NCBI GenBank assembly: GCA_002685335.1
Contig: NYWY01000052.1
Location: forward strand, 20,467 to 84,466
Direction of reading: 5' to 3'
Length of the DNA: 64,000 nucleotides
DNA from: Planctomycetaceae bacterium
Lineage (GTDB): Bacteria > Planctomycetota > Phycisphaerae > Phycisphaerales > SM1A02
The stretch's first letter is position 1; each line of letters begins with the position of its first letter. Positions 47,690 through 56,716 of this stretch are shown here, in pieces. A model generated the notes under the pieces. That model searched no databases, was not told where the DNA came from, and saw nothing but the letters and a program-made list of their open reading frames with translations. The position numbers and the translations under genes were made by a program.

Positions 47690-48370
47690 GTGACCCCGGT
47701 TCCCCCCGTCATTCACCGCGACCAGCGACTGATCGTGCTGGACAAGCCGACCAGCCTCCTGTCCGTCCCCGGCATCGGCCCCGAAAAGGCGGATTGCCTG
47801 GCGACCCGGGTCGCGGCGGCCCACCCCGGAGCTCGCATCGTGCATCGGCTCGACCGAGATACCAGCGGCGTGATCGTGATGGCGTTCGATGCCGAAGCCC
47901 ACCGTGAACTCAGTCGACAGTTTCAAGACCGCGAAACCGAGAAGACCTACCACGCCCTGGTCGCCGGGCATCCGGACGCGGACTCGGGCGACATCGACCT
48001 CCCGATTCGGAAGGACATGGATCATCCTCCGCTCCAACTGGTCGACCACGAACGGGGCAAGCCCAGTCAGACCCGATGGCGAGTGACCAGTCGAGGACAC
48101 CTCGGGGATCTCGGCCACGACCTCGCATCACCCGACGCGGATGCCCGACTTCCCATCGCCCGACTGGAACTGGAACCCCGGACCGGACGGAGTCACCAGC
48201 TCCGGCTCCACCTGAAGGCGATCGGCCATCCGATCCTGGGCGACGACCTCTACGCCCCGACACCCTGGCGTGAAGCGACGCGACGGCTGTGCCTTCACGC
48301 CTCCCGACTCTGGATCACCCATCCGGACGACGCCGCGCCGATGACGTTCCGATCCACGCCGCCGTTCTGA
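47690..48370 (+). CDS. RluA-family RNA pseudouridine synthase
   Basis: Pseudouridine synthase of 226 aa starting with GTG. The catalytic loop IVHRLDRDTSGVIVMAFDAE contains the essential Asp; other motifs are VLDKPTSLLSVPG, RQFQDRETEKTYHALV, LELEPRTGRSHQLRLHLKAI and GHPILGDDLYA. The N-terminal S4 domain of RluC/RluD is absent, as in RluA and TruC. Which rRNA or tRNA position is modified cannot be read from the sequence. It is a single gene between divergent and downstream units; a TAGTCT/TATACC pair of boxes lies at 47641-47651. Confidence 0.92.
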   Translation: MTPVPPVIHRDQRLIVLDKPTSLLSVPGIGPEKADCLATRVAAAHPGARIVHRLDRDTSGVIVMAFDAEAHRELSRQFQDRETEKTYHALVAGHPDADSGDIDLPIRKDMDHPPLQLVDHERGKPSQTRWRVTSRGHLGDLGHDLASPDADARLPIARLELEPRTGRSHQLRLHLKAIGHPILGDDLYAPTPWREATRRLCLHASRLWITHPDDAAPMTFRSTPPF

Positions 48371-48428
48371 TCGGGCGGCGATTTTCTCGCTTTCGGCGAA
48401 GACCTATCATGTTCCCGGGGGCCTCCCG

Positions 48429-49940
48429 ATGAACGCCGACACCTTCTGGATCACCAGTACCGCCATCCTGTTCGTCTCGTTGGTGACCGCACTGGCCGGC
48501 GTGCGGCCGCTGCCTCGTGGTGGTCGGCACTGCCGCCATTGCGGCTACGACCTCACGGCGACGCCGGATGAGCATCGACGGTGCTCGGAATGCGGTCGTT
48601 CCTTGATCGGAAGTGTCGACGAATCCCCCGCATCCCCCGCCCAGATCCGTCGCCGACACTTCTGCCGTCGCTGGGGTTTTCTCGGAATCGCGACCGCCTG
48701 CGTGATGCTGGTGGTGACCCTGGCCTTGGATCTTCGACGGCTCCCGTTCACCCCGACCGACTGGTTGGTCTCGGTGGATGTACCGATCGCGATACGGCTT
48801 TCCGACGATCTGTCGGCACCGGTCTTCCAGGAAGTCGACCGCCGGCGATGCGCCGGTTCCCTCCCACTCGAGCGATTGCAGACGATCTCGCAAGGCGTGC
48901 TGGACCGACTTGATGAACCACGGCATGGCGGCGCCACCGGACGGAAACTGCTGGTCGAGGGATGGGGCGCGGGACTCGTCGCGGACGAGGACTTCTTCGC
49001 GATCCCGTCACTCTGGCCCACGATCACCCTGACGCCGGAACGCTCCTCCACCCACGAAATGAACTTCCGCCTCGACCTCAAGGGTGACCTTCAGGTCGAT
49101 CGGTACCAGTCGATCCTTGCGGCCCGAGCCGCTCCCCTTCGACTCGAAGTCCGGGTCGCCTCGAGATCCCTCTCGAACTACGAAGCGCCGTTCCCCGTCC
49201 GCACCCGCACCGACACGCCCTGGCCTCCCAACCAGGCGTTCGGAAATGATCGCGACGTCACCTGGCGGGCCGACGGCGTGGCATTTCCGCTCGGAGCGCA
49301 GGAGCTTTCGGTCACGGTCGAAATCGCCCTGATCGAGCGAGGAGGAACTCGACGATCGGAGTCCAGGCGGCACGAACTCTCGACGCCGATCGAGATTCTC
49401 CAGGTGCCTCCACCGGAGGTTCGTGCCGATGTCGCCGACTGCGAGGCGATTGCCGCGGACCTTGAAGCACACTCCCGGCTGCAGGTCGGTTCCGACGGGT
49501 TCACCACGACCCTCACCCTGGGCATGGCTCGTCATCATCCCGCCATTCTGGGAACGCCACGGATCGAACTGGAATCCGACGTCGACGGCGAATCGCGGAC
49601 GGTGCTGATCGACCTTGATCATCTCAATCAATCCGGCGGCGTCCTCCACTATCCCAGCATCGAGGAACAACGCCGGACCACCGCCCGAAACCGCGAAGGT
49701 GACCCCTCCAAAAACGGCTTTCTCCGCGGCTATCGGATTCCCGAATTCCACGGCTTGTCAGAGGGGACACGGATCACCCTTCGATTCGACTCGAATGATC
49801 TGGACCTCTTCAAGTGGGCCGGACGGGTCGATCGGTCGGCACGTTTCGGAGAACCGGGCATCGCCATCCCTCCGGAGCTCTCCGTGGTACGGCCCTGCCG
49901 ATTCGAGATCGAAATACCGGTCCTGAAGTCGCACGACTGA
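48429..49940 (+). CDS. Membrane-anchored hypothetical protein with zinc-ribbon-like N-terminus
   Basis: Protein of 503 aa. A hydrophobic segment (STAILFVSLVTALAGV) is followed by a four-cysteine zinc-ribbon-like motif, CRHCGYDLTATPDEHRRCSEC (C-x2-C and C-x2-C spaced by 15), and a second helix (FLGIATACVMLVVTLALDL). The remaining 400 residues have no motif I recognise and look largely beta-rich. Short CxxCGYDL ribbon plus membrane-helix proteins are frequent in planctomycetes, with unknown function. A TATCAT box lies 18 nt before the ATG. The downstream gene starts 96 bp later on the same strand. Confidence 0.8.
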   Translation: MNADTFWITSTAILFVSLVTALAGVRPLPRGGRHCRHCGYDLTATPDEHRRCSECGRSLIGSVDESPASPAQIRRRHFCRRWGFLGIATACVMLVVTLALDLRRLPFTPTDWLVSVDVPIAIRLSDDLSAPVFQEVDRRRCAGSLPLERLQTISQGVLDRLDEPRHGGATGRKLLVEGWGAGLVADEDFFAIPSLWPTITLTPERSSTHEMNFRLDLKGDLQVDRYQSILAARAAPLRLEVRVASRSLSNYEAPFPVRTRTDTPWPPNQAFGNDRDVTWRADGVAFPLGAQELSVTVEIALIERGGTRRSESRRHELSTPIEILQVPPPEVRADVADCEAIAADLEAHSRLQVGSDGFTTTLTLGMARHHPAILGTPRIELESDVDGESRTVLIDLDHLNQSGGVLHYPSIEEQRRTTARNREGDPSKNGFLRGYRIPEFHGLSEGTRITLRFDSNDLDLFKWAGRVDRSARFGEPGIAIPPELSVVRPCRFEIEIPVLKSHD

Positions 49941-50036
49941 ACCTGCCCCCACCATCGGCCTCGAGGATCGCCGCGCGAGTTCGTGCCACGACCGCCGACG
50001 AGGTACCTTGAAGACCCCTCGATTTCGGAACTCACG

Positions 50037-51203
50037 ATGCACCACCGACTCCCTGCTCGAACCGCCCTCCACGACCGAATGGCCGCCGTTCTCGCCGCCG
50101 CGGTCCTGTCCGTCTGCGTGCCCGCCCTCGCACAGTCCCAGACCGACGAACGCAATCGCACCGCCCCGGTCACCCTGCTGAGCACCGGTGAAGGCAATCC
50201 CACCGTCGTGCGTTGGCGACCGGCGGAACGAGTCGAGCGTCGGATGCAGGTCGCCACCCGCACGGTTCCGACCACTTTGGAAAGACCGGATTTGGACAGC
50301 GTCGATCCCCGCGTGTTGATCGCCGGCTTCACTCGTCCACCGATCGAGAAGCTCTGGACCATTTCCGGGCGGCTGGCCTCCGATCCATCGACCGACGACA
50401 TGCTCGTCCGGTGGCGGGTGGAGAACGGCGCCGCCCGCCTGGTGGGTTTTCGCCCTCCCGCCGAAGCCCGCGAAGCGGCCATGAATGACGACGACGCGGA
50501 AGGCGACGCCGCGGAACCGAAACCCGATGCTCCGGTCGACGGCGCCGGCGAGGCACCGCCGCGGCAGGCAGTCGACGCGAAGGGCGTCACGGGGTCGAAG
50601 ACCAACCGACCGGCGAACAGCGATTCGAACGCGATGAAGAGCGCCATTCAATTCGAGGCGATCAGCAACCGTTCGATCTCCCGGACCAACGGTGCGATGA
50701 TCACCCAGCGATACGACACCAGCGGACTGGTTCCACTGGACATCATGGTCCGGCTTCCGGAGCCGGATCGTCGGGCGGAATTCGAGACGCGAAGACTGGT
50801 GGCCGCGATGAGTCTGGCCGAACCACTCCTCCCGTCGGAACCCATCGCTCCGGGGGCCAGCTGGACCGCGACCTGGACCTTGCTGGAATCCGGAATACCG
50901 GCTCGCATCGAGGCGACGTGGACCCTGCTCGAGACCGATGATGCGGCGGTGGAAACCGGCATCGCGACCACCGCCCGACTCAAGATCGAATACCGCCGCC
51001 GACTCCGCGACCCGGATGCGGCGAAGGAAACCCAACGTCGGACGATCGAGGCGGACGGACGGGGCGAAATCCGTGTGCGACTGGATGCGCCCCTGCTCCT
51101 GCAAGCTCGATTGGTCGAGCAGTCGATTCATCCTCCGGCCGCGGGCCGCAGTCGGGAAGTCACCCGGATCCGCGTCACTCCGCTGGCCGCGCGAGCACCC
51201 TGA
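50037..51203 (+). CDS. Secreted hypothetical protein
   Basis: Exported protein of 388 aa with a clear signal peptide (MAAVLAAAVLSVCVPALAQS; the ATG at 50079 would place it at the very N-terminus). An Asp/Ala/Pro-rich linker (about residues 145-190) splits two domains. The C-terminal one contains ISRTNGAMITQRYDTSGLVP and two similar strands, ASWTATWTLLESGIPARIEA then TWTLLETDDAAVETGI, suggesting a beta-sandwich like DUF6263-type secreted proteins; that match is tentative. A TACCTT box lies at 50004-50009. No enzymatic role is visible. Confidence 0.75.
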   Translation: MHHRLPARTALHDRMAAVLAAAVLSVCVPALAQSQTDERNRTAPVTLLSTGEGNPTVVRWRPAERVERRMQVATRTVPTTLERPDLDSVDPRVLIAGFTRPPIEKLWTISGRLASDPSTDDMLVRWRVENGAARLVGFRPPAEAREAAMNDDDAEGDAAEPKPDAPVDGAGEAPPRQAVDAKGVTGSKTNRPANSDSNAMKSAIQFEAISNRSISRTNGAMITQRYDTSGLVPLDIMVRLPEPDRRAEFETRRLVAAMSLAEPLLPSEPIAPGASWTATWTLLESGIPARIEATWTLLETDDAAVETGIATTARLKIEYRRRLRDPDAAKETQRRTIEADGRGEIRVRLDAPLLLQARLVEQSIHPPAAGRSREVTRIRVTPLAARAP

Positions 51204-51337
51204 TCGATCGCCGCTTCGAACCAGGGTCCACCTTTTCCAGCAATCGGTCGGACGGACGGTGATGAAACCCGGCGGTTCCGGTGCTTGATCGCTTCGTCCG
51301 CCGCTACCATGACGGCCCGCAACGCTGGAATGCATTC

Positions 51338-52393
51338 ATGACCGAACTCCAAGAGACATGCCGCTGGGGGGTGATCGGCACCGCTGGAATCGCCCGCAAG
51401 GTCGTTCGAGCCATGCATCTGGCTCCCCACGCGATCCCGGTCGCGATCGCCAGTCGCACCCTTGATCGTGCCGCCGCCTTCGCCGAGGAGCACGGTCTCG
51501 ATCGCGCCCACGGCAGCTACGCGGCGCTGCTGGCGGATCCCGAGATCGACGCGGTCTACGTACCGCTTCCCACCACCCTCCGCCGAGATGTGGTCGTCGC
51601 GGCGGCTCGTGCCGGCAAGCACGTGCTCTCGGAAAAACCTGTCGCTCCGCACTCCGAAGGCGTCCGGGAGATGATCGAGGCGTGTGCCGATGCCGGAGTC
51701 CAGTTCATGGACGGGGTGATGTTCATGCACCACCGCCGGATGGAGCGCCTTCTCGAACGGCTTCCGGAACTGGGACCGGAACCCACCCTCGTGGAGACCG
51801 CGTTCACGTTCCGGGCGGAGGCGTCGTTCTTCGAGTCCAACATCCGGACCTCGCTGGACACCGAGCCGCTGGGATGCGTCGGTGACCTCGGGTGGTACAA
51901 CGTCCGCATCGCCCTGATCGCGATGGGCGGCCTGCCGACGATCATTCGTGCTCGACACCATGAGACGCGAGACGGGGTTCCGATCCACACCACCGGCGAA
52001 CTGCAGTTCGACGGGACCGAAGGTCCTCGGATCGCCCGATTCCAGTGCTCGTTCCGTCATCCGCTCCGACAGTGGGTCGAGATCGTGGGAAAAAATGCCG
52101 CCATGTGGATGCACGACTTCGTGATCGGCAGTCCGACCGAAGCCGTGCTGGACATCGAAACCGAATCCTCGCTGACCGAAGGTGACGCCGCCCATCAGCG
52201 TCATCACGAACGCATCGTGGTTCCGGATTGCGTCCAGGAAGCGGAGATGATCGAATGTTTCTCGCGAATCGCGACGGGAATGGAGCCCATCGATCCACGA
52301 TGGCCTCGCTGGGCGCTCGACACCCAGGTGGTGATCGACGGGATCATGAGCAGTGCCAGCGCCGACGGCGTCGACATCGTCCTTGTCCACTGA
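51338..52393 (+). CDS. Gfo/Idh/MocA family NAD(P)-dependent oxidoreductase
   Basis: Oxidoreductase of 351 aa. The Rossmann domain has WGVIGTAGIARKVVRAM (GxxGxA) and the dinucleotide turn SRTLDRAAAFA. The Gfo/Idh hallmark EKP appears in AGKHVLSEKPVAPHSEG, with the expected Lys. The C-terminal domain contains DGVMFMHHRRMERLLERL and the DLGWYNVRIAL segment, where D-x-G-x-x-x-x-R is typical of the dehydrogenase subgroup close to D-xylose and trans-1,2-dihydrobenzene-1,2-diol dehydrogenases. The substrate is probably a sugar or polyol; the specific one is unknown. It lies 31 bp before the GH94-like gene, suggesting a shared carbohydrate pathway. Confidence 0.9.
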   Translation: MTELQETCRWGVIGTAGIARKVVRAMHLAPHAIPVAIASRTLDRAAAFAEEHGLDRAHGSYAALLADPEIDAVYVPLPTTLRRDVVVAAARAGKHVLSEKPVAPHSEGVREMIEACADAGVQFMDGVMFMHHRRMERLLERLPELGPEPTLVETAFTFRAEASFFESNIRTSLDTEPLGCVGDLGWYNVRIALIAMGGLPTIIRARHHETRDGVPIHTTGELQFDGTEGPRIARFQCSFRHPLRQWVEIVGKNAAMWMHDFVIGSPTEAVLDIETESSLTEGDAAHQRHHERIVVPDCVQEAEMIECFSRIATGMEPIDPRWPRWALDTQVVIDGIMSSASADGVDIVLVH

Positions 52394-52424
52394 CACACGC
52401 ACACCAATGACCGAGAGGAATGGA

Positions 52425-55400
52425 ATGACCACGGGCCACGTGGAAGGGTTGGAGATCATCGACGGAACCGAGTACTACGTGGTTCCGAACGTGGATCGCC
52501 TCGAGCCGTTCCTGGTCGGCGTGGTGAGTCCCAGCGATCACTGGCTCTATGCGTCTTCCGCCGGCGGCCTCGCGGCCGGCCGGGTGAACGCCGAGGGTTC
52601 GCTCTTCCCCTATCGAACCGACGATCTCCTGCACCAGGTGCAGGGGTTCTCCGGGGGATGGACCGGGATTCGAGAGAACGGCGTCGTCTGGGAACCGTTC
52701 ACCGGTCGTCCTTCCGCCGACATCAAGCGAAGCCTCGCCCGCTCGACCGCGGGCGACCGTCTCCTCCTCGACGAGATCCATGAAGGCCTCGGCCTGCAGG
52801 CGACCGCCTGCTGGTGCTTCTCCGATCGGTCCGGAATCCTTCGCCGAGTCAAGATCTCCCGTCTTGACGACCGCGGCGGCACCCGACGAATCGAAGTGAT
52901 GGACGGACTCCGTGATCTGGTGGCGGGAGGAGCCGGAGTCGGCGTCATGCAGAGCATGAGCTGCCTCATCAACGCCTACACCCGGGCCGAACTCGTGGGG
53001 ACCGACGGTCTCGCGGCGGTCACCATGGAATCGGCCCTCACCGATCGGGCCGAACCCGCGGAGTCGCTGACCGCGACCGTGGCGTGGGGCACCGGCCTCC
53101 CGGGATCCTCGATCGTCCTCGACGCGGCCGAGTCCGAACGATTCGCCCGCGGCGAGGCGCCTCGCGCCACCTTCCGCGTGGTGGGTCGATCGACCGGCTA
53201 TCTCCGACATGCGACCCTCGAACTGGCTCCCGGAGACGACGCGGCCTGGTCGACGGTGGCCGACGTGCATCGATCGCAGACCCGGGTCGCGGGCATCCGC
53301 GACCGACTCGCCGCCGGACGCGATCTGGAATCGGAACTCGATCAGGAGGTCGCGGCCACGTCCGCCGCGATGGATGCGATCTCCGCCGAGACCGACGGCC
53401 TCCAGCACTCCGGCGATCCGATCGCCGATGCCCACCATCGGACCAACACGCTCTACAACGACATGCGTGGTGGCATCCCCTTCGACCGGGAGACCCTCCC
53501 GTGGGGCGATTGGACCGTGTTCTGCCATCTGCGCAATCGAGACGTCGCCCGCAGGCACGCGACCTGGCTGGATACCCGTCCCGACAAGGAGATCATCGAA
53601 CGGGCCACTCTCGTGAAAGAGGCGGCCGCGACGGGTGATGCCGATCTCGAACGCCTCTCCCTGGAATATCTCCCCTTCTGGTTTGGAAGACGCCACGGTG
53701 ATCCCAGCCGGCCGTGGAACCGATTCAACATCCGGATCCGCGACGCCGAAGGACATCGCCTTCTCTCTTACGAAGGCAACTGGCGGGACATCTTCCAGAA
53801 CTGGGAGGCCCTGGCCCTGGCCCATCCGGGATGGCTCGACCAGATGATCGCGAAATTCGTCAATGCGACGACCCCGGACGGCTTCAACGCTTACCGCATC
53901 ACCCGGGAAGGCATCGATTGGGAGATGCCCGACCCGAACAATCCGTGGGCGAATCTCGGCTACTGGGGCGATCACCAGATCGTCTACCTCACCCGACTCC
54001 TGGAAGCATCCCGGGCGGTGGCCCCGGAACGACTTCCCACCTGGCTCGACCGGGAGATCTTCTCCTCCGCGGATGTTCCCTACCGCCTCGCGGATCACGA
54101 CGCACTGGTGAAGGATCCCCGACGATCGATCACCTTCGATCAGCCCGCCCACGATGCCAGCATGGCCAGGGTCGAGACCATCGGTCCGGATGGACGGCTG
54201 GTTCATGACGCCGCGGGCGTGGTCCTCAGCAGCTTCGCCGAGAAGCTGCTGATCCCGGTCCTGGCCAAGACGTGTTCGCTGGTGCCCGATGGCGGCATCT
54301 GGATGAACACGCAGCGTCCCGAATGGAACGACGCCAACAACGCTCTCGCCGGATACGGGCTGTCGATGGTGACCGCCTGCCAGCTTCGAAGACACGTCGC
54401 AGTGCTTCGCGGGATCTTCGCCGAGCGGGCCGACGACCTTCGATTCTCCGAAGCCACCGCCCGCTGGCTGGAGACCACCACCGGCGTCCTGCAGTCGGAG
54501 CGCGGCCTCCTCGGATCACCCACCATCGATGATCACGCTCGCCGCCGAGTGCTCGATGCCCTCGGCCGAGGCTTCGAACATCGTCGTCACGTCGAATTCG
54601 GGCGTCCCGAGGTTTCCGTCGCCCCCACCGCGATCCTCACCTTCTGCGATCTCACCCTCGCCTGGCTCGATCACGCGATCGTCGCCAACCAGCGGAAGGA
54701 CGGACTCGCCCACGGCTACAACCTGCTTCGGACCGGTCCCGGGACCGCGAGCATCCGCCGCCTTCCCGAGATGCTCGAAGGACAGGTCGCGGTTCTCTCC
54801 GCCGGCGTGCTCTCGCCAGCGGAATCCGCGGATCTGATCGAAGCCCTCTTCCGGTCGGATCTGCACCGCACGGACCTCGACACCTTCATGCTCCAGCCCG
54901 GCCGGGACATTCCCGCCCTCCTGGACAAGGGACTGGTTCCCGATCCCGTGCAGATCGATCTCCCCCTGCTTCGCGAACTCGCGGATGCCGGCGACCGCCG
55001 TCTGGTCGAACGAGACGACTCCGGAGTCATGCGTTTCGCCGCCTCCCTGGTGAACGGTCGAGACGTGATCCGGGTGCTGGACGAACTCGAGCTCGAACCG
55101 ACGCTGACCGATCGGGTCGCCGCCCAGCGCGACGCGATCTTCGACGCGTACGAATCAATCTTCGACCACCATGCCTTCACCGGACGTTCGGGCGGAATGT
55201 ACGGCTACGAAGGAATCGGATGCACCTACTGGCACATGGTCGCCAAGCTTCTGGTCGCGGTGGGCGAATGCGCACTCGCGGCCCGGGACTCCGGTGCGGA
55301 CGCAGCGACCATCGATCGCCTGGTCCACGGGTATCACCGGGTTCGGGACGGACTCGGCTTCCGCATGGATGCCGCTCGATTCGGTGCCCTTCCCATCGAC

Positions 55401-55823
55401 GCCTACTCCCATTCCAATGGGGACGGCCAGGCCCGACAGCCCGGCATGACCGGCCAGGTGAAGGAAGAGCTCCTGACCCGGCGAATGGAACTCGGGGTGC
55501 GAGCGGTCGACGGCGAACTCCACTTCGAACCCATGCTGGTGGAACCCGGTGAATGGACGGCGGAGCCCGCGGAATGGACGTTGCCCACCCACGCCGGGCG
55601 ACCGGGCGTCCCGATCGTCATCCCCGCCGACGGACTCGGTTTTCAGGTCTGCGGTGTGCCGGTGATCTACCACCGGGTCGATGGGCCTCCGACGCTGCGG
55701 GTGCACGAGGATTCCGGGGAGGTCCGGTCGATCGACGGCGACCGCCTCGATCGGGTGCTCGCCGATCGCCTGCGGTCGCGGGACGGATCCATTCTGAAGA
55801 TCGAAGTCGAAGTCCCGGCCTGA
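52425..55823 (+). CDS. Large GH94-like (cellobiose phosphorylase-type) carbohydrate-active protein
   Basis: Cytosolic protein of about 1132 aa with no signal peptide. The N-terminal 280 residues look beta-rich (SPSDHWLYASSAGGLAAGRV, CWCFSDRSGILRRVKISRLD), as in the sandwich domain of GH94 phosphorylases. A helical (alpha/alpha)6-type barrel follows, with NPWANLGYWGDHQIVYLTRL and RPEWNDANNALAGYG. The W-N-D of the latter (Trp634-Asp636) matches the catalytic WND motif of GH94. A C-terminal beta region ends near ILKIEVEVPA. The likely role is phosphorolysis or hydrolysis of a beta-glucoside-type disaccharide, but the overall match is distant. A GAGAGG ribosome site 7 nt upstream supports the ATG at 52425 over 52407. 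Confidence 0.75.
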   Translation: MTTGHVEGLEIIDGTEYYVVPNVDRLEPFLVGVVSPSDHWLYASSAGGLAAGRVNAEGSLFPYRTDDLLHQVQGFSGGWTGIRENGVVWEPFTGRPSADIKRSLARSTAGDRLLLDEIHEGLGLQATACWCFSDRSGILRRVKISRLDDRGGTRRIEVMDGLRDLVAGGAGVGVMQSMSCLINAYTRAELVGTDGLAAVTMESALTDRAEPAESLTATVAWGTGLPGSSIVLDAAESERFARGEAPRATFRVVGRSTGYLRHATLELAPGDDAAWSTVADVHRSQTRVAGIRDRLAAGRDLESELDQEVAATSAAMDAISAETDGLQHSGDPIADAHHRTNTLYNDMRGGIPFDRETLPWGDWTVFCHLRNRDVARRHATWLDTRPDKEIIERATLVKEAAATGDADLERLSLEYLPFWFGRRHGDPSRPWNRFNIRIRDAEGHRLLSYEGNWRDIFQNWEALALAHPGWLDQMIAKFVNATTPDGFNAYRITREGIDWEMPDPNNPWANLGYWGDHQIVYLTRLLEASRAVAPERLPTWLDREIFSSADVPYRLADHDALVKDPRRSITFDQPAHDASMARVETIGPDGRLVHDAAGVVLSSFAEKLLIPVLAKTCSLVPDGGIWMNTQRPEWNDANNALAGYGLSMVTACQLRRHVAVLRGIFAERADDLRFSEATARWLETTTGVLQSERGLLGSPTIDDHARRRVLDALGRGFEHRRHVEFGRPEVSVAPTAILTFCDLTLAWLDHAIVANQRKDGLAHGYNLLRTGPGTASIRRLPEMLEGQVAVLSAGVLSPAESADLIEALFRSDLHRTDLDTFMLQPGRDIPALLDKGLVPDPVQIDLPLLRELADAGDRRLVERDDSGVMRFAASLVNGRDVIRVLDELELEPTLTDRVAAQRDAIFDAYESIFDHHAFTGRSGGMYGYEGIGCTYWHMVAKLLVAVGECALAARDSGADAATIDRLVHGYHRVRDGLGFRMDAARFGALPIDAYSHSNGDGQARQPGMTGQVKEELLTRRMELGVRAVDGELHFEPMLVEPGEWTAEPAEWTLPTHAGRPGVPIVIPADGLGFQVCGVPVIYHRVDGPPTLRVHEDSGEVRSIDGDRLDRVLADRLRSRDGSILKIEVEVPA

Positions 55824-55854
55824 GCGCCGGTGTCGCGTTGCGCCGAGAAGACGA

Positions 55855-55877
55855 CCTCCCGTCGCACGAACGGGAGG
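55855..55877 (+). terminator. Perfect hairpin 32 bp after the GH94-like gene
   Basis: CCTCCCGT (55855-55862) pairs perfectly with ACGGGAGG (55870-55877) around a 7-nt loop. There is no T-tract. It may stabilise or terminate the Gfo/Idh-GH94-like transcript. Confidence 0.5.
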
Positions 55878-55939
55878 CCGCCACTCGGCTGTCGGATGAT
55901 CTCGAGATAACACCGACGAGACCGACCGACAAGGACACA

Positions 55940-55945
55940 TACCTC
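55940..55945 (+). promoter_or_regulatory. -10-like TACCTC box in front of the structured RNA
   Basis: TACCTC resembles the TAnnnT boxes used elsewhere in the window. It would start transcription near 55952, a few bases before the predicted outer stem at 55958-56097. No -35 element is evident. This is the main reason for proposing rightward transcription. Confidence 0.3.
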
Positions 55946-55957
55946 ACGGTCCTTGAA

Positions 55958-56097
55958 AGGACTCGGGGAGTCGAGGGCAGCGATTCATCACGAAGTCGAA
56001 GCCTCCGGATGCTTCGACGGTTTGCATGAATCGTTTTCGTGCAATGCCTTGCACGAGACACCCTCGACGGTGAAACCGTCCATGACTCCCCGAGCCT
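55958..56097 (+). ncRNA. Candidate structured non-coding RNA (multibranch fold)
   Basis: Five stems nest without conflict. P1: CTCGGGGAGTC (55962-55972) pairs with GACTCCCCGAG (56084-56094), extended by AGG/CCT around a bulged A. P2: GAGGG (55973-55977) with CCCTC (56061-56065). P3: CGATTCAT (55981-55988) with ATGAATCG (56026-56033), capped by GTCGAAGC (55995-56002) with GCTTCGAC (56011-56018). P4: TCGTGCAA with TTGCACGA (56037-56056), loop TGCC. P5: GACGGT with ACCGTC (56066-56080). All are perfect Watson-Crick. The element lies between convergent genes, so it is not a leader. It matches no RNA family I recognise (not tmRNA, SRP, 6S or RNase P). Strand is uncertain; a transposon-like inverted-repeat element is the alternative. 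Confidence 0.45.
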
Positions 56098-56269
56098 GAG
56101 AGAGAGACACATTGAAACGGACGAACCGGAAAACCGCCGTCCACATCGTGCTTCGCGGAAACCACGTTCGCGATCACGACTCCCGTTCTACGACCACGGT
56201 CCGGAAAGGTTCGCGCTCCGTGCGGAGAGATGGGAATTCTCCCACCCGAACCCCGAACCGGGCGATCGG

Positions 56270-56716
56270 TCAGGAATCTCGTTGGGAAGAGGCCATGCCG
56301 AGACTTCCGGCCAGCGCGATCCCGATGGTGCTGGCGATGAAGAGCACCAACAGGGTGGCGAGGGTCTTGAGCAGGATGTCCTCGTTGGCTTCGTTCAGCC
56401 AGATCGCCGCCGCCCCCACCCCGACCCCGCCGACGATGCAGGCCCAGGATGCGAACCAGCAGATCTTCGGGAGGATGGAATCGAGTCGGCCACCGACGAT
56501 CCGATTGACCAGCAGTCCGAAGATGCTCGACACGCAGACCAATCCAATGGTGGCGAACGCTCGTTCCGCGAGGTCACCGAGATCCGATCCCCAGATCAGG
56601 GCGATCAGCGTCACCGTCGCCGCGACCAGGGTCGCGACGCAGATCGTGATCAAGACCAGGTTGAAGGCATGCAGCGGCCCCGTGCCGGACGTGGCGGTGG
56701 AATTCGAAGACGTCAA
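56270..56716 (-). CDS. Four-helix membrane protein, unknown function
   Basis: Protein of 148 aa, almost entirely hydrophobic, with four helices: FNLVLITICVATLVAATVTL, a second around FATIGLVCVSSIFGLLVNRI, a third at WFASWACIVGGVGVGAAAIW and a last at TLATLLVLFIASTIGIALAG. No motif suggests a function. The start is probably the TTG at 56716, which overlaps the stop of the alpha/beta hydrolase gene (TTGA); no ATG lies near. It is the third gene of the M1 peptidase operon, which suggests an envelope role. Confidence 0.7.
   Translation of the reverse strand: MTSSNSTATSGTGPLHAFNLVLITICVATLVAATVTLIALIWGSDLGDLAERAFATIGLVCVSSIFGLLVNRIVGGRLDSILPKICWFASWACIVGGVGVGAAAIWLNEANEDILLKTLATLLVLFIASTIGIALAGSLGMASSQRDS

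Larger units (their letters stand above)
55824..56269. other. 446-bp convergent intergenic region
   Basis: This stretch separates the 3' ends of the GH94-like gene (+) and the small membrane-protein gene (-). Apart from the hairpin and the structured element annotated here, the last 170 bp (56100-56269) contain a purine run (GAGAGAGAGAC) and a short GGGAATTCTCCC near-palindrome at about 56230. No gene is supported. Confidence 0.6.

Noticed and set aside
55962..56094. MITE or small transposon flanked by 11-bp inverted repeats
   Set aside because: No target-site duplication is visible next to CTCGGGG/CCCCGAG, and the internal stems are all mutually compatible, which favours a folded RNA. Not fully excluded without genome-wide copy number.
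55944..56177. Possible 77-aa gene on the minus strand across the structured element
   Set aside because: No ribosome site and no recognisable protein features. The perfect inverted repeats explain the sequence better as RNA structure than as codons.
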